Below, in pieces: positions 9,488 to 19,395 of a stretch of DNA of 64,000 nt. The notes below the pieces were generated by a model that worked only from the letters and a program-made list of their open reading frames with translations, was not told the DNA's origin and did not search any database. The number at the start of each line of letters is the position of its first letter. Position 1 is the stretch's first letter. Source of the DNA: an uncultured Mycoplasmatota bacterium (GTDB lineage Bacteria > Bacillota_I > Bacilli_A > Izemoplasmatales > Izemoplasmataceae); contig CAJXVW010000001.1 of assembly GCA_913062645.1 (NCBI GenBank), positions 868,001 to 932,000 of the forward strand. Reading direction: 5' to 3'. The position numbers and the translations under genes were made by a program.

Positions 9488-9530
9488 TCCTCCTAGTTTT
9501 GATATCGCAGGATGGTTCCGAACTGCGTGA
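9488..9530 (-). ncRNA. Probable class I preQ1 riboswitch
   Basis: Read on the minus strand, a 5-bp stem CGCAG/CTGCG (9523-9527 with 9506-9510) encloses a 12-base loop rich in G, A and C. It is followed by an A-rich tail ATATCAAAACTAGG that runs into the AGGAGG ribosome site of the transporter. This is the compact stem, C-containing loop and AAAAC tail layout of class I preQ1 aptamers, and the tail resembles that of the Thermoanaerobacter aptamer. Pairing of the tail G residues with loop C residues would mask the ribosome site, so translational control is expected. The assignment was made by eye and not checked with a covariance model. Confidence 0.7.
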
Positions 9531-9538
9531 GCGTAATC

Positions 9539-9567
9539 ACTATATAACATTCCAGTGGCGATGTCAA
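9539..9567 (-). promoter_or_regulatory. Promoter of the preQ1-controlled transporter
   Basis: A perfect TTGACA (minus strand, 9562-9567) is 17 bases from TATAGT (9539-9544). Transcription would start just ahead of the riboswitch stem. Confidence 0.75.
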
Positions 9568-9658
9568 CTGATTTCAATTATAATGAAATAGACCAACACC
9601 GCAATTCAAATCAAAACGACAAGCCGGTCTTGTGATATCGTAGAGTGGGAGGTGGCAC

Positions 9659-10534
9659 ATGAAACTGGACATTCAGAAGGCGATCGACTGGATCGAGGGC
9701 AACCTCGAGGACGAGATCACCCTTGACGACATCAGCAAAGCGATTCGGTACAGTCCCTACCACACCAGTCGCACGTTCAAACGCTATACCGGCAGCACCT
9801 TGCGCAACTACATTCAGCTCCGGCGGCTGACCCGGGCGGCCCGCGACCTGCGCGACAACCAGGTGCGCATCATCGACACCGCCATCAAGTATGGCTACAA
9901 CAGTCAGGAAGCCTTCACCAAAGCCTTTGCGAACGCCTTCGGCATCACTCCCGGCGAATACGTCCGGACACGCCGGATGATTCCCTATGTGTTCAAGAAG
10001 GATGTGCTCTACCCCGACCATCTGAAAGAAGGAGTGATCATCATGGTCAAGGACCAGGACATCAAGATTACGCTCGAGGAAGTACCCGCCCACAAGTTCA
10101 TCTATCTTCATCGCACGGGAGTCGACAACTACATGGACTTCTGGGACAAAATCGATGCCGAAGACGGCATGGACTGCGATCACCTGCACGGGGTGCTCGC
10201 CAGCATCCCCGGTCGTTACGACGAAGGCTACGGTGCCTTCACCAAGGACGGCTATCTGTTCGGCAAGGATGCCGCGCTCGATTACGAAGTGGATCCCAGC
10301 TACGGTTTCACCGAAGTGACGCTCCCCGCCAAACGCTATTTGCGGTTCGAACATCCCGGATTCACCGAAGCGGAGTTCGGCGCTGCCCTGCGGCAAGTTC
10401 GCCGCATCGCCCTGGAAGAATTCGATTTTGAGATGAACGGCTACGAGATTGACGATTCGTTCGTCAAAGCGTTCGAACACAGCGGTATGGAACTGTGTTA
10501 CTATTTCATCCGCATTCCCCTGAAAAGCAAGTGA
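9659..10534 (+). CDS. AraC-family regulator with GyrI-like effector domain
   Basis: A 291-residue transcription regulator. Residues 1-105 hold two helix-turn-helix motifs of the AraC type (DDISKAIRYSPYHTSRTFKR and DTAIKYGYNSQEAFTKAFAN, followed by FGITPGEY). Residues about 130-290 form a GyrI-like small-molecule domain, as in Rob/SoxS-fused and BmrR-type sensors. The ATG at 9659 has GGGAGGTGG upstream. It diverges from the transporter gene, but nothing shows that it controls it. The stop codon lies in the loop of its own terminator. The ligand is unknown. Confidence 0.9.
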   Translation: MKLDIQKAIDWIEGNLEDEITLDDISKAIRYSPYHTSRTFKRYTGSTLRNYIQLRRLTRAARDLRDNQVRIIDTAIKYGYNSQEAFTKAFANAFGITPGEYVRTRRMIPYVFKKDVLYPDHLKEGVIIMVKDQDIKITLEEVPAHKFIYLHRTGVDNYMDFWDKIDAEDGMDCDHLHGVLASIPGRYDEGYGAFTKDGYLFGKDAALDYEVDPSYGFTEVTLPAKRYLRFEHPGFTEAEFGAALRQVRRIALEEFDFEMNGYEIDDSFVKAFEHSGMELCYYFIRIPLKSK

Positions 10535-10552
10535 TAACTTGCTTTTCTTTTT
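10523..10552 (+). terminator. Terminator of the AraC-family gene
   Basis: AAAAGCAAGT-GATA-ACTTGCTTTT is a perfect 10-bp hairpin followed by CTTTTT. The gene's TGA stop overlaps the loop. Confidence 0.9.
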
Positions 10553-10613
10553 GGCTTTCAACCCCAACAATTTAGAAAAAAGCGTTTTACATCATACTTA
10601 TTCCAATTAACCC

Positions 10614-10641
10614 TTACAAACATGCTCATTTGTAGTACAAT
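10614..10641 (+). promoter_or_regulatory. Promoter of the CoA-dehydratase activase operon
   Basis: TTACAA (10614-10619) and TACAAT (10636-10641) are spaced by 16 bases. Confidence 0.55.
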
Positions 10642-10673
10642 TATAGGTATGACAACGGCGAATGGATGATAGT

Positions 10674-13604
10674 ATGCTACAAGTCGGCATCGACATCGGG
10701 TCCACGACCATCAAGTGCGTTGTCATCGACGAAGACGCCACCATCCTCTACAAGGATTACATGCGCCACAAGAGCAGCATCACGAACTCGTTCACGAAAC
10801 TCGTGAAAGGCATTCAGGACGTCTTCAACGGACAGCGCATGCACGTCAACGTGACGGGCAGCGCCGGCATTTTCCTGGCCACGGACATCGGTCTTCAGTT
10901 CACCCAGGAAGTGATCAGCGCGACAACCGCACTGCGACACGAACACGATGATTTTGACGTATGCATCGAACTCGGCGGAGAGGATGCCAAAATCATCTTT
11001 TTCGACGGCAACAACATCGAACAACGGATGAACGGCACCTGCGCCGGCGGTACCGGGGCGTTCATCGATCAGATGGCAACCTTGCTCGACACCGACAGCG
11101 CAAACCTCAATGAACTCGCCAAAGACTACGAAAAAATCTATCCGATCGCCAGCCGTTGCGGCGTATTCGCCAAAAGCGACATCCAGCCGCTCTTGAATCA
11201 GGGGGCCAATCACCACGACATCGCCGCCAGCATCTACCAGGCAATCGTCAATCAGACCATTGCCGGGTTGTCGCAAGGTCGTCGCATCACCGGAAAAGTC
11301 GCCTTCCTCGGCGGCCCGCTGACGTTCGCGAGCGAACTGCGCAAGCGATTTGTCGAGTTTCTGGACTTGGACGACGTATACGTCCCCGAACACGGTGAAG
11401 TGTTCGTTGCCTATGGAGCCGCCCTGTCCGCCAATGAAACGGAATACACGATCGACGAACTCGTCGATCGCGTGGAAGCATACGAACACCGCGAGCATAA
11501 GACCGTCAAAAAGACGCTTGGCGCGCTGTTTGAAACGACCGCGGATCATGCCGCGTTCGTGGCCCGTCACGAACGCGCCAGCGTCCCCGAACGATCCCTC
11601 GAAGACTATGTCGGTCCCGCCTATCTCGGCATCGATGCCGGTAGCACGACCACCAAACTCGTTCTGCTCAGTGAAGACAATGCGATCCTTCACTATTATT
11701 ATTCATCCAACAAAGGCAACCCCGTTGATGTCGTCAAACAAGCGTTGCACGACATATACGAACGACTTCCCGCAAAAGTCGACATCGCCGGAGCCTACTC
11801 CACCGGGTACGGTGAAGCGCTGATCCGCGAGGCATTTCAACTTGACGGCAGCGAAGTCGAAACGATCTGTCACTACCGGGCCGCGTCGTTCTTCAATCCC
11901 GACGTCGATTTCATCATCGACATCGGCGGTCAGGACATGAAATGTTTCAAAATCGCCGACAACACGATTCGTTCGATCATCCTCAACGAAGCTTGCAGCA
12001 GCGGCTGCGGCAGTTTTTTAGAAACCTTCAGCACCTCGCTGGGGTATCCGATTCGCGATTTTGCCGAACTGGCGCTTGACGCCCGGCAACCGGTCGACCT
12101 CGGCAGCCGGTGCACGGTGTTCATGAACTCCGGTGTCAAACAAGCCCAGGCGGAAGACGCCACGACCGCCGACATCAGTGCCGGATTGGCCTACAGCGTT
12201 GTCAAGAACGCCTTGTACAAGGTCATTCGCACCGTCGATGTCCGCCGCGATCTTGGGGAACACATCGTCGTTCAGGGCGGTACGTTCTACAACGATGCGG
12301 TCCTGCGCGCCTTCGAGCGGGAAATCGGCATGAACGTCGTCCGTCCCAACATCGCCGGGTTGATGGGGGCGTTTGGCGCGGCGTTGCTGGCAAAAGAATC
12401 AGCACGCGGCAAATCAACGATGCTATCGGCCAGTGAACTCGCCGCCTTCACCTATCGGACAAGACAAGCCGTCTGCCGCAAGTGCAGCAATTATTGCGGA
12501 CTGACGATCAATTTGTTCAACAACAAAACCCACATCAGCGGCAATCGCTGCGACAAGGGGGCGGGGATTGTCAGCGACAAGGACGACCTGCCGAATCTGT
12601 ATTTGTACAAGTACGACCGACTGATGGAGTATCAATCGAATCCCAACGGAACGTACATCGGCACCGTCGGCATTCCGATGGTCCTCAACATGTATGAGAA
12701 TCTGCCGTTTTGGTGGACGTTTTTCAATGAACTCGGGTATCGCGTCGTCTACAGCGACCGCTCCAGCAAGGATCTCTACGAACTCGGCCAGGGCACGATC
12801 CCGTCCGATACGGCCTGTTATCCGGCCAAACTGGTCCATGGCCACATCGAAAATCTGATTCAGAAGGACATCGATTATCTGTTTTACCCCAACATGCCGT
12901 TCAACTTCATCGAGAAGGACTACCGCGACAACGAATACAACTGTCCGGTCGTCGCGTTCTATCCGGAAGTGATCAAGGCCAACGTCGAAGAACTGGATTT
13001 GAAGACGTTCTACAGTCCCTATGTGAGTCTCAACAAGAAAGAACCGTTCGTGAAGCAGCTCCACGCTGTGCCACGCATTCGCAAACTTGTCTCGAAACGG
13101 CAGTTGCGCGCTGCCTACGATGTTGCCATGGAGGCTTATCTGAAGTATCGATACGATGTGTTCGAAGAGGGCGAACGGGCCTTGGAATACGCCAAAGCCA
13201 ATGGTAAACATATTATTTTACTGGCGGGACGACCGTATCATGTCGACCCGGAAATCAACCACGGCATCCCCAAGCTCCTGCAACAACTTGACACCGTCGT
13301 GATCAGCGAGGACAGCGTCAATTTCAAAGCCGATCAGGACCTCGTCAAGGTCCTCAATCAATGGACCTATCACACGCGCCTGTACGACAGCGCCAAGTTC
13401 GTCACAACGCTGGACAATGCCAATCTCGTCCAGCTGATTTCGTTCGGTTGTGGCCTGGATGCGATCACCTCCGACGAAGTTCAGTCGATTCTCGAACGCC
13501 ACGACAAGATCTACACCGCGATCAAGATCGACGAAGTCAACAATCTCGGCACCGCCAACATCCGCGTACGCAGTCTCCTGGCGACGATGAAAGGGGTGGT
13601 GTGA
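10674..13604 (+). CDS. Acyl-CoA dehydratase activase, double ASKHA ATPase (BadF/BadG) plus DUF2229
   Basis: This protein of about 976 residues belongs to the ATP-driven electron activators (archerase type) of 2-hydroxyacyl-CoA dehydratases. It has two actin-like ATPase repeats: GIDIGSTTIK near residue 6 with a cluster cysteine in GTCAGGTGAF (about C123), and GIDAGSTTTK near 319 with CSSGCGSF (about C441/C445). After residue 600 comes a DUF2229 segment beginning CRKCSNYCG. The start is ATG 10674, which matches the family's short N-terminus; ATG 10662 is possible. Its stop overlaps the start of a second gene that carries the rest of what is usually one protein of about 1,400 residues. The physiological substrate is unknown. 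Confidence 0.9.
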   Translation: MLQVGIDIGSTTIKCVVIDEDATILYKDYMRHKSSITNSFTKLVKGIQDVFNGQRMHVNVTGSAGIFLATDIGLQFTQEVISATTALRHEHDDFDVCIELGGEDAKIIFFDGNNIEQRMNGTCAGGTGAFIDQMATLLDTDSANLNELAKDYEKIYPIASRCGVFAKSDIQPLLNQGANHHDIAASIYQAIVNQTIAGLSQGRRITGKVAFLGGPLTFASELRKRFVEFLDLDDVYVPEHGEVFVAYGAALSANETEYTIDELVDRVEAYEHREHKTVKKTLGALFETTADHAAFVARHERASVPERSLEDYVGPAYLGIDAGSTTTKLVLLSEDNAILHYYYSSNKGNPVDVVKQALHDIYERLPAKVDIAGAYSTGYGEALIREAFQLDGSEVETICHYRAASFFNPDVDFIIDIGGQDMKCFKIADNTIRSIILNEACSSGCGSFLETFSTSLGYPIRDFAELALDARQPVDLGSRCTVFMNSGVKQAQAEDATTADISAGLAYSVVKNALYKVIRTVDVRRDLGEHIVVQGGTFYNDAVLRAFEREIGMNVVRPNIAGLMGAFGAALLAKESARGKSTMLSASELAAFTYRTRQAVCRKCSNYCGLTINLFNNKTHISGNRCDKGAGIVSDKDDLPNLYLYKYDRLMEYQSNPNGTYIGTVGIPMVLNMYENLPFWWTFFNELGYRVVYSDRSSKDLYELGQGTIPSDTACYPAKLVHGHIENLIQKDIDYLFYPNMPFNFIEKDYRDNEYNCPVVAFYPEVIKANVEELDLKTFYSPYVSLNKKEPFVKQLHAVPRIRKLVSKRQLRAAYDVAMEAYLKYRYDVFEEGERALEYAKANGKHIILLAGRPYHVDPEINHGIPKLLQQLDTVVISEDSVNFKADQDLVKVLNQWTYHTRLYDSAKFVTTLDNANLVQLISFGCGLDAITSDEVQSILERHDKIYTAIKIDEVNNLGTANIRVRSLLATMKGVV

Positions 13605-14866
13605 TGGCCAAACTGACCTACGACGACACCGGTCGGTTGCTGTTCACCGAAGAGATGAAGCACGAATACAAGATCCTCATCCCGGCGATGGCGCCCTACC
13701 ACTTTGAATATTTCGTTCACATCCTCAAAAGCGAAGGCTATGACGCCGAAGTTCTGTCCAACAACAGTTTCGACGTCATCCATGAGGGCATGAAGTACTC
13801 CCACAACGACATCTGCGTCCCGGCGATGCTCGTCATCGGCCAGTTCATTGACGCGATGAAATCGGGTCGCTACGACGTCCACAAAGTCGCATTGATCATC
13901 ACCCAGACGGGTGGTGGCTGCCGCGCCAGCAACTACGTCAGTCTGATTCGCAAAGCGTTTGCGAAAGCCGGCTACGACTTCATCCCGATCATCAGCGTCA
14001 ACGCCGTCGGGCTGGAGAAGAACCCCGGCTTCAAGATCACCGCCAACATCCTCATGAAGCTGATCACCGGTCTCGCAATGGGCGATCTGTTGATGCAGCT
14101 GTACAACGAAGTCGCCCCGTATGAGATCAACGAAGGCGATACGGAGCGCGTGTATCAGGACGTCAACCGATTCCTCGACGAATACTTCTACAAACCGCCC
14201 TGGAAAGTATTCTATCACCCCCAAAAGCTGTTTGAACGGGTGGTGAAACGGTTCCGGGAGATCCCCGTCGACCGCAGCATCAAAAAGCCAAAAGTCGGCA
14301 TCGTCGGCGAAATCTACGTCAAATACAGTCCGCTCGGCAACAACGATCTGGAGCGTCTGTTACGGCAGGAAGGCTGCGAAGTGATCACCCCCAACATCCT
14401 CGATTTCTTCCAGTACACCTTCGATTCCAGTCGCCACGACATTCTCAAGTATGGAGGTCGCAAGATCGTCGCCATGACGTATCGGTTCTTCATCTGGTTC
14501 ATCGAATACCGCCGCAACAAGGTCCGCAAACTGTTGAAGAAAAACGGGTTCCGTCCGTTCACGTCGTACTACGAACTGCGCGAGATGGGCCACGACATGC
14601 TCGACCATGCGATGCACGTCGGCGAAGGCTGGCTGCTGACGGCCGAAATGATCGAACTGATCTCGATCGGGGCGCCCAACATCGTCTGTACGCAGCCGTT
14701 TGGATGCTTGCCCAACCACATCGCCGGCAAGGGCATGTTCAAAAAAATCAAGAACGCCTATCCGGAAAGCAACATTGTCGCCATCGACTACGACACCAGT
14801 GCGACGGAGATCAACCAGCTCAACCGCATCAAGCTGATGATCGCCAACGCCCGCCGCAATTTATGA
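13604..14866 (+). CDS. 2-hydroxyacyl-CoA dehydratase-type subunit, C-terminal half of a split activase
   Basis: A 420-residue protein starting MAKLTYDDTGRLLFTEEMKHEYK. It matches the C-terminal part of large dehydratase activase-related proteins, with HNDICVPAMLVIGQFIDA, ITQTGGGCRASNYVSL and TQPFGCLPNHIAGKGM. Conserved cysteines in these motifs are likely iron-sulfur ligands. The ATG lies in the TGATG overlap with the upstream gene and has AGGGGTGG ahead of it; an in-frame reading from 13361 would only extend into the upstream gene and is not credible. The two proteins together give about 1,400 residues, so they probably work as one complex. Confidence 0.88.
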   Translation: MAKLTYDDTGRLLFTEEMKHEYKILIPAMAPYHFEYFVHILKSEGYDAEVLSNNSFDVIHEGMKYSHNDICVPAMLVIGQFIDAMKSGRYDVHKVALIITQTGGGCRASNYVSLIRKAFAKAGYDFIPIISVNAVGLEKNPGFKITANILMKLITGLAMGDLLMQLYNEVAPYEINEGDTERVYQDVNRFLDEYFYKPPWKVFYHPQKLFERVVKRFREIPVDRSIKKPKVGIVGEIYVKYSPLGNNDLERLLRQEGCEVITPNILDFFQYTFDSSRHDILKYGGRKIVAMTYRFFIWFIEYRRNKVRKLLKKNGFRPFTSYYELREMGHDMLDHAMHVGEGWLLTAEMIELISIGAPNIVCTQPFGCLPNHIAGKGMFKKIKNAYPESNIVAIDYDTSATEINQLNRIKLMIANARRNL

Positions 14867-14868
14867 AC

Positions 14869-14899
14869 AAAATCCTTAACCATTAAGGATTTTTGTTTT
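14869..14899 (+). terminator. Terminator of the activase operon
   Basis: AAAATCCTTAA-CCA-TTAAGGATTTT is a perfect 11-bp hairpin with a TTGTTTT tail. The tgt promoter overlaps its loop and 3' arm. Confidence 0.85.
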
Positions 14900-14904
14900 A
14901 TAAT
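14876..14904 (+). promoter_or_regulatory. Promoter of tgt
   Basis: TTAACC (14876-14881) and TATAAT (14899-14904) are 17 bases apart. The -35 lies in the upstream terminator hairpin, and the tgt ATG follows only 16 bases after the -10. Confidence 0.6.
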
Positions 14905-14920
14905 GGGTGTGGTGATTTAG

Positions 14921-16033
<1,113 letters not shown>

Positions 16034-16056
16034 GCCATTTTTCTTGAAAATACATA

Positions 16057-16085
16057 TTATCATTTACCGAATATTGTGATATAAT
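16057..16085 (+). promoter_or_regulatory. Promoter of ftsZ
   Basis: TTATCA (16057-16062) and TATAAT (16080-16085) are 17 bases apart, and the -10 is extended (TGATATAAT). Confidence 0.65.
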
Positions 16086-16114
16086 AAATTAACAAGTCAA
16101 TTGGAGGCCGTATT

Positions 16115-17245
16115 ATGTTTGAATCGATGGACAACTTTAATCAAAAACCGACCATCAAGGTCATTGGCATCGGCGGTGGCGGCGGCAACGCAGTCAACCG
16201 CATGATCGAAAACGAAGTACAAGGAGTGGAATTCGTGGCCGTCAACACCGACGCCCAGGTTCTGCGTCTTTCCAAAGCAGATTCTCGCATTCAGATCGGT
16301 AAAATGCTGACACGTGGCCTCGGTGCCGGTGCCGATCCTGAAATCGGACGACGCGCTGCCATCGAAAGCGAAGACGAACTCCGTGAACTGCTTGCCGAGA
16401 CGGACATGGTATTCATCACCGCCGGCATGGGTGGCGGAACGGGTACCGGCGCAGCGCCGGTCATCGCCCGGATCGCCCGCGAAGCCGGATGTCTGACCAT
16501 CGGCATCGTGACCAAGCCGTTCAGTTTTGAAGGACGTCGTCGCGTCGCTACGGCTCTCGAAGGACTCGATGCACTCAAACCTTATGTTGATACGTTGATC
16601 GTCGTCCCCAACGACCGGCTGCTCTACATCGTCGATCGTTCGACCTCCATGTTGGAAGCCTTCCGCGAAGCCGACAAAGTCCTCCGTCAAGGGGTCCAGG
16701 GCATCGCTGAAATCATCACCGTTCCCGGTCTCATCAACGTCGACTTCGCCGACGTCAAGACCGTCATGAAAGACAAGGGTACGGCCCTGATGGGCATCGG
16801 GATCGCCAGTGGTGAAAACCGTGCCATCGAAGCCACCAAGAAAGCCATTCATTCTCCGCTGTTGGATGCCAATATCGATGGCGCCACCGACGCGGTCGTC
16901 AACATCGCCAGCGGCGTCGACATCGCACTGTGGGAAGTCAACGAAGCCGTTGAAGCGATTCAAAACTCCAGTTCCACCGAAATCAACATCATCTACGGAG
17001 CCACGGTCATCACCGAGCTCAAGGACGAGATCATCGTGACCGTCATCGCCACCGGCTTTGACGAGAACAAGAGTGTCGAGTTCAGCGAAATCGGCACAAC
17101 CGACTACGAAGATCCCGACGATGGTGAGCCCGAACCGGAGAAAGCCTCGAAAAAATCGCGCAAACGAGGTTCCAAAGAGGACGAAGAAGAGGAAGAATCC
17201 TCGAAAACAACCATACCTTCGTGGTTGAAATCACGATTTAAATAA
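16115..17245 (+). CDS. ftsZ: Cell division protein FtsZ
   Basis: This is the tubulin-like GTPase that forms the division ring. The glycine-rich [13 protein letters not shown] motif near residue 20, the tubulin signature [10 protein letters not shown] near 108 and the synergy-loop [11 protein letters not shown] near 209 are intact. The C-terminus is a long acidic/basic linker ending [11 protein letters not shown], a version of the conserved peptide that binds SepF or FtsA. The ATG at 16115 follows GGAGG at 16103-16107. No ftsA precedes it, while sepF lies downstream, so SepF is the probable membrane anchor. Confidence 0.98.
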   Translation: MFESMDNFNQKPTIKVIGIGGGGGNAVNRMIENEVQGVEFVAVNTDAQVLRLSKADSRIQIGKMLTRGLGAGADPEIGRRAAIESEDELRELLAETDMVFITAGMGGGTGTGAAPVIARIAREAGCLTIGIVTKPFSFEGRRRVATALEGLDALKPYVDTLIVVPNDRLLYIVDRSTSMLEAFREADKVLRQGVQGIAEIITVPGLINVDFADVKTVMKDKGTALMGIGIASGENRAIEATKKAIHSPLLDANIDGATDAVVNIASGVDIALWEVNEAVEAIQNSSSTEINIIYGATVITELKDEIIVTVIATGFDENKSVEFSEIGTTDYEDPDDGEPEPEKASKKSRKRGSKEDEEEEESSKTTIPSWLKSRFK

Positions 17246-17263
17246 GCGCCCCGGCGCTTTTTT
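17244..17263 (+). terminator. Weak terminator or attenuator after ftsZ
   Basis: AAGCGC-CCCG-GCGCTT is followed by TTTT. The stem is short and the next genes are close, so partial read-through into the ylm genes is likely. Confidence 0.6.
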
Positions 17264-17288
17264 AAATCATCCCCAGGGACGTGATCCA

Positions 17289-17486
17289 ATGCAACGCAAG
17301 TATTACAACATCATCTACGCCGCCGCGCTCGTCATCATTCTCACTTTGCTCATCGCCATTCCCAATCTCAATGATTTCTGGCAGATGCTGCTGGGTGGAA
17401 TCGCCATCATCCTGACCAGCATCTTCACCTATTCCAAACGCCATGATATTTTTCGTAAACGACGTCAAAAAGACGATCAACAATGA
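17289..17486 (+). CDS. Small two-helix membrane protein, unknown
   Basis: A 65-residue protein with two hydrophobic helices (about residues 8-25, IIYAAALVIILTLLIAIP, and 31-49) and a strongly basic then acidic tail (RKRRQKDDQQ). AGGGACGTGA precedes the ATG. Its last 44 bases overlap the start of ylmE in another frame, suggesting translational coupling. It occupies the place where ylmD or an uncharacterised ylm gene would be expected. I do not recognise the family. Confidence 0.65.
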   Translation: MQRKYYNIIYAAALVIILTLLIAIPNLNDFWQMLLGGIAIILTSIFTYSKRHDIFRKRRQKDDQQ

Positions 17487-18084
17487 CGATGTGACGATCG
17501 TCGCGGCAACCAAGTACTTCCAACCTGACGAGATGCGCCAGCTGTATGACGAAGGCATCCACGATTTTGGCGAAAATCGCGATGACGCCTTTCTGATGAA
17601 ACACGAGGCGCTGAAGGATCTCGCCATCACCTGGCATTTCATCGGAACGCTCCAGACCAAGAAAGTCAAAAAGGTCATCGACCTGGTGGATTGCCTGCAT
17701 TCGCTCGACAACATCAAACTTGCGAATGAGATCAACAAAAGAAGAAGCAAACCATTACGTTGTTTTGTGCAAGTTAACATAAGTGATGAAGACAGTAAAC
17801 ACGGACTCGCACCGGATGCCGTGATACCGTTTTTGAAGGATGTGGCAACACTGCCGAACATCGATGTCATCGGGTTCATGGGCATGGCTTCGTTCACCGA
17901 TGACATGGCCCAAATCAGCCGCGAGTTTCAAATCCTGAACGACTTGCAACAACAAGTCCGATCCGAATTGAATCTTGATCTGAACGAACTGTCGATCGGC
18001 ATGAGCAACGATTATCCGGTCGCGCTCAAGCATCATGCTACCGTTTTGCGTCTGGGTAGTGTATTATTTAGGAAAGAGGTGTAA
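17443..18084 (+). CDS. ylmE: PLP homeostasis protein, YggS/YlmE family
   Basis: A 213-residue pyridoxal-phosphate-binding protein of the alanine-racemase-like barrel fold, without known catalysis; it keeps PLP and amino-acid pools balanced. The PLP lysine is in VAATKYFQP (about K24). DFGENRDDAF (matching the GENxxQ motif), WHFIGTLQTKK and LSIGMSNDY are family signatures. The N-terminus is slightly short. No clear ribosome site is visible at ATG 17443, so translation is probably coupled to the overlapping small membrane protein. Confidence 0.92.
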   Translation: MIFFVNDVKKTINNDDVTIVAATKYFQPDEMRQLYDEGIHDFGENRDDAFLMKHEALKDLAITWHFIGTLQTKKVKKVIDLVDCLHSLDNIKLANEINKRRSKPLRCFVQVNISDEDSKHGLAPDAVIPFLKDVATLPNIDVIGFMGMASFTDDMAQISREFQILNDLQQQVRSELNLDLNELSIGMSNDYPVALKHHATVLRLGSVLFRKEV

Positions 18085-18086
18085 CC

Positions 18087-18389
18087 ATGGGATTGTTTCG
18101 AAAAAAAGGCAAACAAGCGTTTGATCGCATCGATTTCGTGCTCGTCGAACACGACACGGATGTCTTCAAACTGGCCGACCGCCTGCTGAAAGGCGTTCCC
18201 CTGATTCTCAATTTCGAGAACCTCAACGACATCGAATCCAACAAGATGATCACGTTTTTGAGTGGCGTCACGTACGCCATCGACGGCGAGATCGAAGTGA
18301 TTCGTGAAAAAATCTTTTTGTTCGCAACCAAACAGGACTACAAGGACGGGTCCCTGAGGACCTTTGTGAATGAATACAAGGAGCAGTGA
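18087..18389 (+). CDS. sepF: Cell division protein SepF
   Basis: SepF bundles FtsZ and anchors it to the membrane. The protein is compact, 100 residues, with a basic N-terminus (MGLFRKKGK) and the SepF core (GVPLILNFENLNDIESNK, FLSGVTYAIDGEIE). The usual amphipathic N-terminal helix and linker are much shorter than in Bacillus SepF (about 150 residues). It has an AAAGAGGTG ribosome site and lies 2 bases after ylmE. With ftsA absent nearby, SepF is the likely FtsZ anchor. Confidence 0.92.
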   Translation: MGLFRKKGKQAFDRIDFVLVEHDTDVFKLADRLLKGVPLILNFENLNDIESNKMITFLSGVTYAIDGEIEVIREKIFLFATKQDYKDGSLRTFVNEYKEQ

Positions 18390-18395
18390 TGGTTC

Positions 18396-18662
18396 ATGCT
18401 GGTGTCTTTACTTACGGTGGTCTATTACGCGCTACGGGTCTATTACTGGATCCTGATCGCCAGCATTCTCTTGTCGTGGATCCCCGATTTGAAACGAAGC
18501 TCGCTCGGGCGTTTCATCGACCGGCTGGCCAATCCGTACATGCGGATCTTCCGCGGTCTTTTGGTCTTCGGCATGATGGATTTCACGCCGATTCTCGGCT
18601 TCATCCTCTATCAGATCGGACTGAATTACTTCGCCCAGATGATTGTCATCATGGCCAGCTGA
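18396..18662 (+). CDS. ylmG: YggT/YlmG family membrane protein
   Basis: An 88-residue membrane protein with two hydrophobic regions and the conserved motif WIPDLKRSSLGRFIDRLANPYMRIFR split across the loop between them, typical of YggT. The ATG at 18396 has AAGGAG upstream. It lies between sepF and ylmH, the conserved position of ylmG. The family is linked to division or membrane organisation, but its mechanism is unknown. Confidence 0.92.
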   Translation: MLVSLLTVVYYALRVYYWILIASILLSWIPDLKRSSLGRFIDRLANPYMRIFRGLLVFGMMDFTPILGFILYQIGLNYFAQMIVIMAS

Positions 18663-18663
18663 C

Positions 18664-19356
18664 ATGACCTTCGAAGATCGCATTCAAACGATTCGAACCA
18701 ACCGCAGACCAACCGTTCTGCGGTTTTGCAATCTCGCGGAACAACAACTCATCCGATCATTGTTTAACACTTCAGATTATACGTTTGATGGTGGTTATCA
18801 TAATGCCGAACGGAAACGAGCGTATCTGTTCATGGATCCCCAGGACGACATTGTCTGCCTGCAAATCAATCCGATTGCGAGCGACGATGAACTGTCGCAT
18901 CCGAGCATTCTCGGCAGTCTGATGGCACTTTCCATCACCGCCGATTCGATCGGCGACATCCTTGCCGATCAGCGCGTCGTGTTCGTGACCGCCGAACTCG
19001 CTCTTGATATCGAACAATCTTTGACACAGGTCGGACATCAGGCAGTGGACGTCACCCGCATCGACGGCCGGCATGTCGTTCGCCGCCAGGCGTATGAAGA
19101 ACACACCCTCGTCGTATCATCGATGCGTCTTGACCTGATCGTGGCCCGCATCGCCAACGTTTCCCGCAGTGAAGCCACGGAATGGATTGCCAGAGAGCTC
19201 GTCAAACGCAATCAGGTGGTCGTCACCAAACCAACCGTTCCGCTGCAGGAAGGAGACATCCTGTCGATCCGCAAAGTCGGTCGTTTCCTCCTCGATGATG
19301 CGTCGCATCGTACCAAAAAAGACAAAATCCGTCTGATTTATCGGAAATTTGTTTAA
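18664..19356 (+). CDS. ylmH: S4-domain RNA-binding protein YlmH
   Basis: A 230-residue protein with a C-terminal S4 domain (SMRLDLIVARIANVSRSEATEWI...GDILSIRKVGRF) and the YlmH N-terminal region (FDGGYHNAERKRAYLF). Bacillus YlmH acts in rescue of stalled large ribosomal subunits with peptidyl-tRNA. The ATG at 18664 follows the ylmG stop by one base; no strong ribosome site is seen, so coupling is likely. DivIVA, which normally follows, is missing; the next gene is ileS. Confidence 0.92.
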   Translation: MTFEDRIQTIRTNRRPTVLRFCNLAEQQLIRSLFNTSDYTFDGGYHNAERKRAYLFMDPQDDIVCLQINPIASDDELSHPSILGSLMALSITADSIGDILADQRVVFVTAELALDIEQSLTQVGHQAVDVTRIDGRHVVRRQAYEEHTLVVSSMRLDLIVARIANVSRSEATEWIARELVKRNQVVVTKPTVPLQEGDILSIRKVGRFLLDDASHRTKKDKIRLIYRKFV

Positions 19357-19361
19357 AATGG

Positions 19362-19389
19362 TTGTAATTTAAAGGAAATTTGATACAAT
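19362..19389 (+). promoter_or_regulatory. Promoter of the ileS T-box transcript
   Basis: TTGTAA (19362-19367) and TACAAT (19384-19389) are 16 bases apart, and the -10 is extended (TGATACAAT). Confidence 0.6.
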
Positions 19390-19395
19390 ATTAAC

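Noticed and set aside
13361-13603. Extension of the second activase gene into the first.
   Set aside because: It only re-reads the upstream gene in another frame; ATG 13604 has a ribosome-like site and the family sequence begins there.
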